Source: JAZQLP01 sp045629205
GTDB lineage: Bacteria > Bacillota > Clostridia > Oscillospirales > UBA644
DNA length: 17,824 nt
NCBI GenBank assembly: GCA_045629205.1
Contig: JAZQQT010000160.1
Coordinates: 1 to 17,824 of the forward strand
Reading direction: 5' to 3'
Both the position numbers and the translations under genes were made by a program. Each line of letters begins with the position of its first letter. Positions within the stretch are counted from its first letter, which is position 1. Shown here one piece after another: positions 15,595 through 17,824 of the stretch. Below the pieces are notes generated by a model. It saw only the letters and a program-made list of their open reading frames with translations. It searched no databases and was not told the origin of the DNA.

Positions 15595-15768
15595 CTATGA
15601 TAAAGAAAATATCCGAATCCATTGCCAATAAACTTTGGGTTCGGATATATCTTTGTGTGACGGATGTGTATCATAATCAATTAAAATCGCACTGTTGCCG
15701 CTATTCCATATTTCAAACAGCTTTTCAATATATTCAATTGAATTATGACCTATCAGCCCGATCCGCAT
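15595..15768 (-). pseudogene. N-terminal fragment of an AMP-ligase-like gene
   Basis: A 57-residue frame begins MRIGLIGHNSIEYIEKLFEI and continues WNSGNSAILIDYDTHP. It resembles the opening of AMP-forming acyl or amino-acid ligases, where the GHNSVEYIEKLFEIWN segment leads into LIDWRIP. After about 40 residues the resemblance stops and the frame ends, whereas such enzymes run to about 450-550 residues. It retains a good promoter (15799-15827) but no clear ribosome binding site. The frame ends within a terminator-like hairpin, so a large 3' deletion seems likely. The assignment rests on remembered motifs only. Confidence 0.4.
15602..15648 (-). terminator. Terminator-like hairpin at the ligase fragment end
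   Basis: On the minus strand ATATCCGAACC pairs with GGATTCGGATAT (one wobble) across a loop of about 16 bases, followed by TTTCTTTAT. It overlaps the end of the 57-residue frame. Confidence 0.45.
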
Positions 15769-15798
15769 CAATATACCGCAAGTAATGTTTATAAAATG

Positions 15799-15827
15799 AC
15801 TTTATCATATAGCACAAGAATTGTCAA
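15799..15827 (-). promoter_or_regulatory. Promoter of the ligase-like fragment
   Basis: On the minus strand TTGACA (15827-15822), a 17-bp spacer and TAAAGT (15804-15799) give a start about 25 bases before the ATG at 15768. Confidence 0.55.
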
Positions 15828-16106
15828 TGGAAAATTTTAAATTATTTCATAAACAAGAAAATATTAACAATACACTTATCAATTTTCATCTTTTCAATTA
15901 TTGCATTATTTAATTATAATCTTGGTCATTTAAAGCAAGAAAACACATAATACAACATTTGGTTTTGAATATCAAGGATTTGAGAGTAAAAAGAAAAACA
16001 CGATTAGTAGATTGTGATTATATCAGTTTATATCGGTATCTGTTGTATTGTATTTTGTAGTTTTTCTTTGTTACAATGTCATTCCATACGATTCATCGCT
16101 GTTTTC
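15828..16106. other. AT-rich intergenic stretch, no feature recognised
   Basis: Between the minus-strand promoter at 15827 and the HipA-like stop there is only AT-rich sequence. I see no open frame with a ribosome binding site and no convincing terminator for the kinase gene, apart from a 7-bp stem inside its 3' end (16113-16130) without a T run. Confidence 0.5.
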
Positions 16107-17453
16107 TTATATATCATTCGAGTGAATGATTCCTTTAATTAGTGATTGCCCATTGAGAATAAAGGAAACTATATATTCCGTATCTTCTTTTATCGGAATA
16201 TCGTCGAGGCACTGTCTGATGGTTTTTTCCTTTATGACTGGAATATCAATGCTGCGATACATTTCTTTTGCCTTCGGGCATTCATCGAGAAACTCCTTAA
16301 ATAGGCGAAGAAGACCGTCTTTTGTGCGGCTTATATCACTTGGATATCCCCTTGATATAAGGGCTATATTGTTATCATAATTGGGAGCCATAGAAACGAT
16401 TTCTCCCGTATGTGCATTCCGTAGCAATCCGAAATTTGCCGTGTGTCGATCCATATTATAACACAAGGTATCGAACCAAACGATCATCAGATACTGTTTT
16501 GCTATATCTTCGGAGAAGCCAGACAGAATTTCAAAGCAGTTTGTATAATCGTCATCGTCTGTCAGCGCGGACATCGGTTCAAAGTTCAAATCGGTATCGG
16601 TCAGAAAATTCTTCGTGCGGATATATCCATTGTCCATTTCATAATGAGCAATGTCCAGTCCGAGCGCTTCACCGAGTTTGCAGATGAACAATTCAGAGAA
16701 GTGTTCTTCGCTTTTTCCACTTTTGTACATCCACCATTCACCGTCAATCAGTTTCCAACATTTCTCATAGCTTCCTACATTTGTCAGTTCAGGCGTCCTT
16801 GATGGTTTCTTGGAAAAACTGTCGGGATCGCCGCGCAGAGCAAGATCGCTGAAATAGTTTTCTTTGAATCGAATATCTTCGTATTTTGCCGCCGATCCTT
16901 CCGGTCGAAACCAATAATTATCGGTTATAGTTGCCGCATTCACGGCAAGAGCTGCCTGTGCATCATCTGTCGTTCGAATACGCAGGACTTTTTTCAAAAG
17001 TCTCGAGTTGGTTCTGTGCGGATCAATGGCACGGGAAGCAAGCCATGATTCCACATCCTTTGTCCGTCTAAGATACAGCGGAATTCTATAGGCATCATAT
17101 TCCGTGATTATTCCGTTTTTTACGGTAGCTGCCGCAAAATCGCCTGTCATCACTTCTCCCGTAATCTGAAGCATATTTCTCGCTGCCTTTCTTCTTAAAT
17201 GATTATCATTGATTCCATCCGGAGAGGAACGCAGATCCTTCAGCTTCACCTGCAGCTCTTTTCGGTGGTTTACCTGTTCCCGAACGTAAGACAAATCGCA
17301 TTCTTTCACATATTTGCTTTTAATCTTTCCGTTTTCATTCCATTGCAAATAATAGCGTTCTTTGCCGTTGATGACCTTCCGTGATAGATAACCGGTAGGA
17401 AGCATTGACAGTTCTCTTTCTATTTGTTGTATTTCCGAAGATATATTTTCCAT
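16107..17453 (-). CDS. HipA-like serine/threonine kinase with an N-terminal accessory region
   Basis: Residues about 1-75 resemble the DUF6788-type module: a short helix, then the hairpin KVINGKERYYLQWNENGKIKSKY and a charged helix. Residues about 225-440 are a HipA-type kinase. Lys244 in WWMYKSGK may bind ATP. NMDRHTANFG at 333-342 gives catalytic Asp335 and metal-binding Asn340, and APNYDNN at 356-362 supplies the DFG-equivalent Asp360. HipA kinases phosphorylate translation components such as tRNA synthetases and cause growth arrest, usually restrained by a HipB antitoxin; the substrate here is unknown. No HipB gene lies beside it, so restraint may come from its own N-terminal part or from elsewhere. 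GAAGG precedes the start. The promoter at 17485-17513 is bracketed by a perfect inverted repeat. GC content is visibly higher than in neighbouring genes, suggesting separate origin. Confidence 0.85.
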   Translation of the reverse strand: MENISSEIQQIERELSMLPTGYLSRKVINGKERYYLQWNENGKIKSKYVKECDLSYVREQVNHRKELQVKLKDLRSSPDGINDNHLRRKAARNMLQITGEVMTGDFAAATVKNGIITEYDAYRIPLYLRRTKDVESWLASRAIDPHRTNSRLLKKVLRIRTTDDAQAALAVNAATITDNYWFRPEGSAAKYEDIRFKENYFSDLALRGDPDSFSKKPSRTPELTNVGSYEKCWKLIDGEWWMYKSGKSEEHFSELFICKLGEALGLDIAHYEMDNGYIRTKNFLTDTDLNFEPMSALTDDDDYTNCFEILSGFSEDIAKQYLMIVWFDTLCYNMDRHTANFGLLRNAHTGEIVSMAPNYDNNIALISRGYPSDISRTKDGLLRLFKEFLDECPKAKEMYRSIDIPVIKEKTIRQCLDDIPIKEDTEYIVSFILNGQSLIKGIIHSNDI

Positions 17454-17480
17454 GACACTGACCTTCTATTTGATTCGTAT

Positions 17481-17528
17481 GGATATTATAACCTATTTTT
17501 ACACAAAAGTCAACAGGTTATAATATCC
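17481..17528. promoter_or_regulatory. Perfect 14-bp inverted repeat bracketing the hipA-like promoter
   Basis: GGATATTATAACCT (17481-17494) and its exact complement (17515-17528) are 20 bp apart. The left arm contains the -10 box and the right arm lies just upstream of the -35 box. This fits an operator for a dimeric HTH repressor such as a HipB-like protein. Confidence 0.7.
17485..17513 (-). promoter_or_regulatory. Promoter of the hipA-like gene
   Basis: On the minus strand TTGACT (17513-17508), a 17-bp spacer and TATAAT (17490-17485) lie about 32 bases upstream of the ATG. Confidence 0.8.
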
Positions 17529-17718
17529 CACGCAGGAAATATATGTCATCGGCTTTATAGCTACTGAAGCATATCTTCATACTGATGTGTTCACAGATAT
17601 CCGCTGATGTAATCTGCTACCATATACGGAACGACACTATTTAAGTTGTTCATTATTGTCCTATCTCTCGCGTATAGAAATATCACCGAATATATGCTTG
17701 AAATAGCCTATTTTTTTA

Positions 17719-17756
17719 TGAGAATTTTTGGCCCAAAATTGGCCAAAAAATTCTCA
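17719..17756. repeat. Long imperfect inverted repeat near the right edge
   Basis: TGAGAATTTTTGGCC and its complement with one extra A enclose a 7-base loop, with a smaller CTTGC-GGC-GCAAG dyad at 17763-17775. Neither is followed by a T run. The rest of 17529-17824 contains only short frames, for example a 20-residue minus-strand one starting MNNLNSVVPYMVADY. It could be a mobile-element edge or a regulatory structure. Confidence 0.4.
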
Positions 17757-17824
17757 AAGTGCTTGCGGCGCAAGGCTGTTACTTGGTTTCCCCCACCAAC
17801 AAAGAACACACTTTTGTTTATCAA

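Noticed and set aside
15489..15785. Plus-strand 98-residue frame
   Set aside because: It has no ribosome binding site or recognisable domain; the minus strand of the same stretch has a better-supported ligase-like frame with a promoter.
1..17824. CRISPR arrays, tRNA or rRNA genes
   Set aside because: No regularly spaced repeats and no cloverleaf or rRNA-like conserved stretches were found; the three 31-bp repeats are too far apart and lie in coding sequence.

Overview
The window is AT-rich and reads like a low-GC member of the Bacillota, most probably a gut- or rumen-type Clostridium relative. The signs are strong AAAGGAGG-type ribosome binding sites, TTGACA/TATAAT promoters, a leaderless Rhs protein with a DNRLRE domain, and a Hol44-like holin with a CHAP endolysin. 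No tRNA, rRNA or CRISPR array was seen.

Positions 1-10980 form a polymorphic-toxin locus. A 2011-residue Rhs/YD-repeat protein (minus strand, 6624-589) ends in a toxin tip and is followed by its likely immunity gene (555-106) and a terminator (38-65). On the opposite strand, pointing away from the Rhs gene, lie two further Rhs tips without start codons, each followed by immunity-like genes. Tip A (6818-7555) is an HNH-like nuclease followed by a CxxC-containing protein. Tip B (8405-9085) is an AHH-like nuclease followed by a beta-propeller protein and a small protein. All three tips begin with the same 31-bp stretch (1287-1317 minus; 6818-6848 and 8405-8435 plus; one mismatch between main gene and tips, none between the tips), and similarity stops abruptly upstream of it. 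Because the main copy is inverted relative to the other two, recombination would flip the Rhs body and fuse it in frame to tip A or B. A near-consensus promoter (6770-6798) between the Rhs start and tip A points at the silent side. In every predicted configuration it would still transcribe the silent tips and their immunity genes. This candidate invertible toxin-tip switch is the main discovery proposed here.

Positions 10980-11760 are a scrap zone: a Y1/REP-type transposase fragment, a truncated unknown gene and a near-identical 112-bp duplicate of the end of the propeller gene.

Positions 11816-15407 form an operon with phage lysis character: promoter, 57-residue small protein, terminator/attenuator, DeoR-like HTH regulator, XhlA-like membrane protein, holin, CHAP-SH3 endolysin and an AspT/YidE-like permease. 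No phage structural genes are visible, so it may be a domesticated lysis or release module. Whether it serves the leaderless Rhs toxin is inference.

Positions 15595-17824 carry a truncated AMP-ligase-like fragment with its own promoter and terminator, and a HipA-like kinase fused to an N-terminal accessory region. The kinase promoter is enclosed by a perfect 14-bp inverted repeat.
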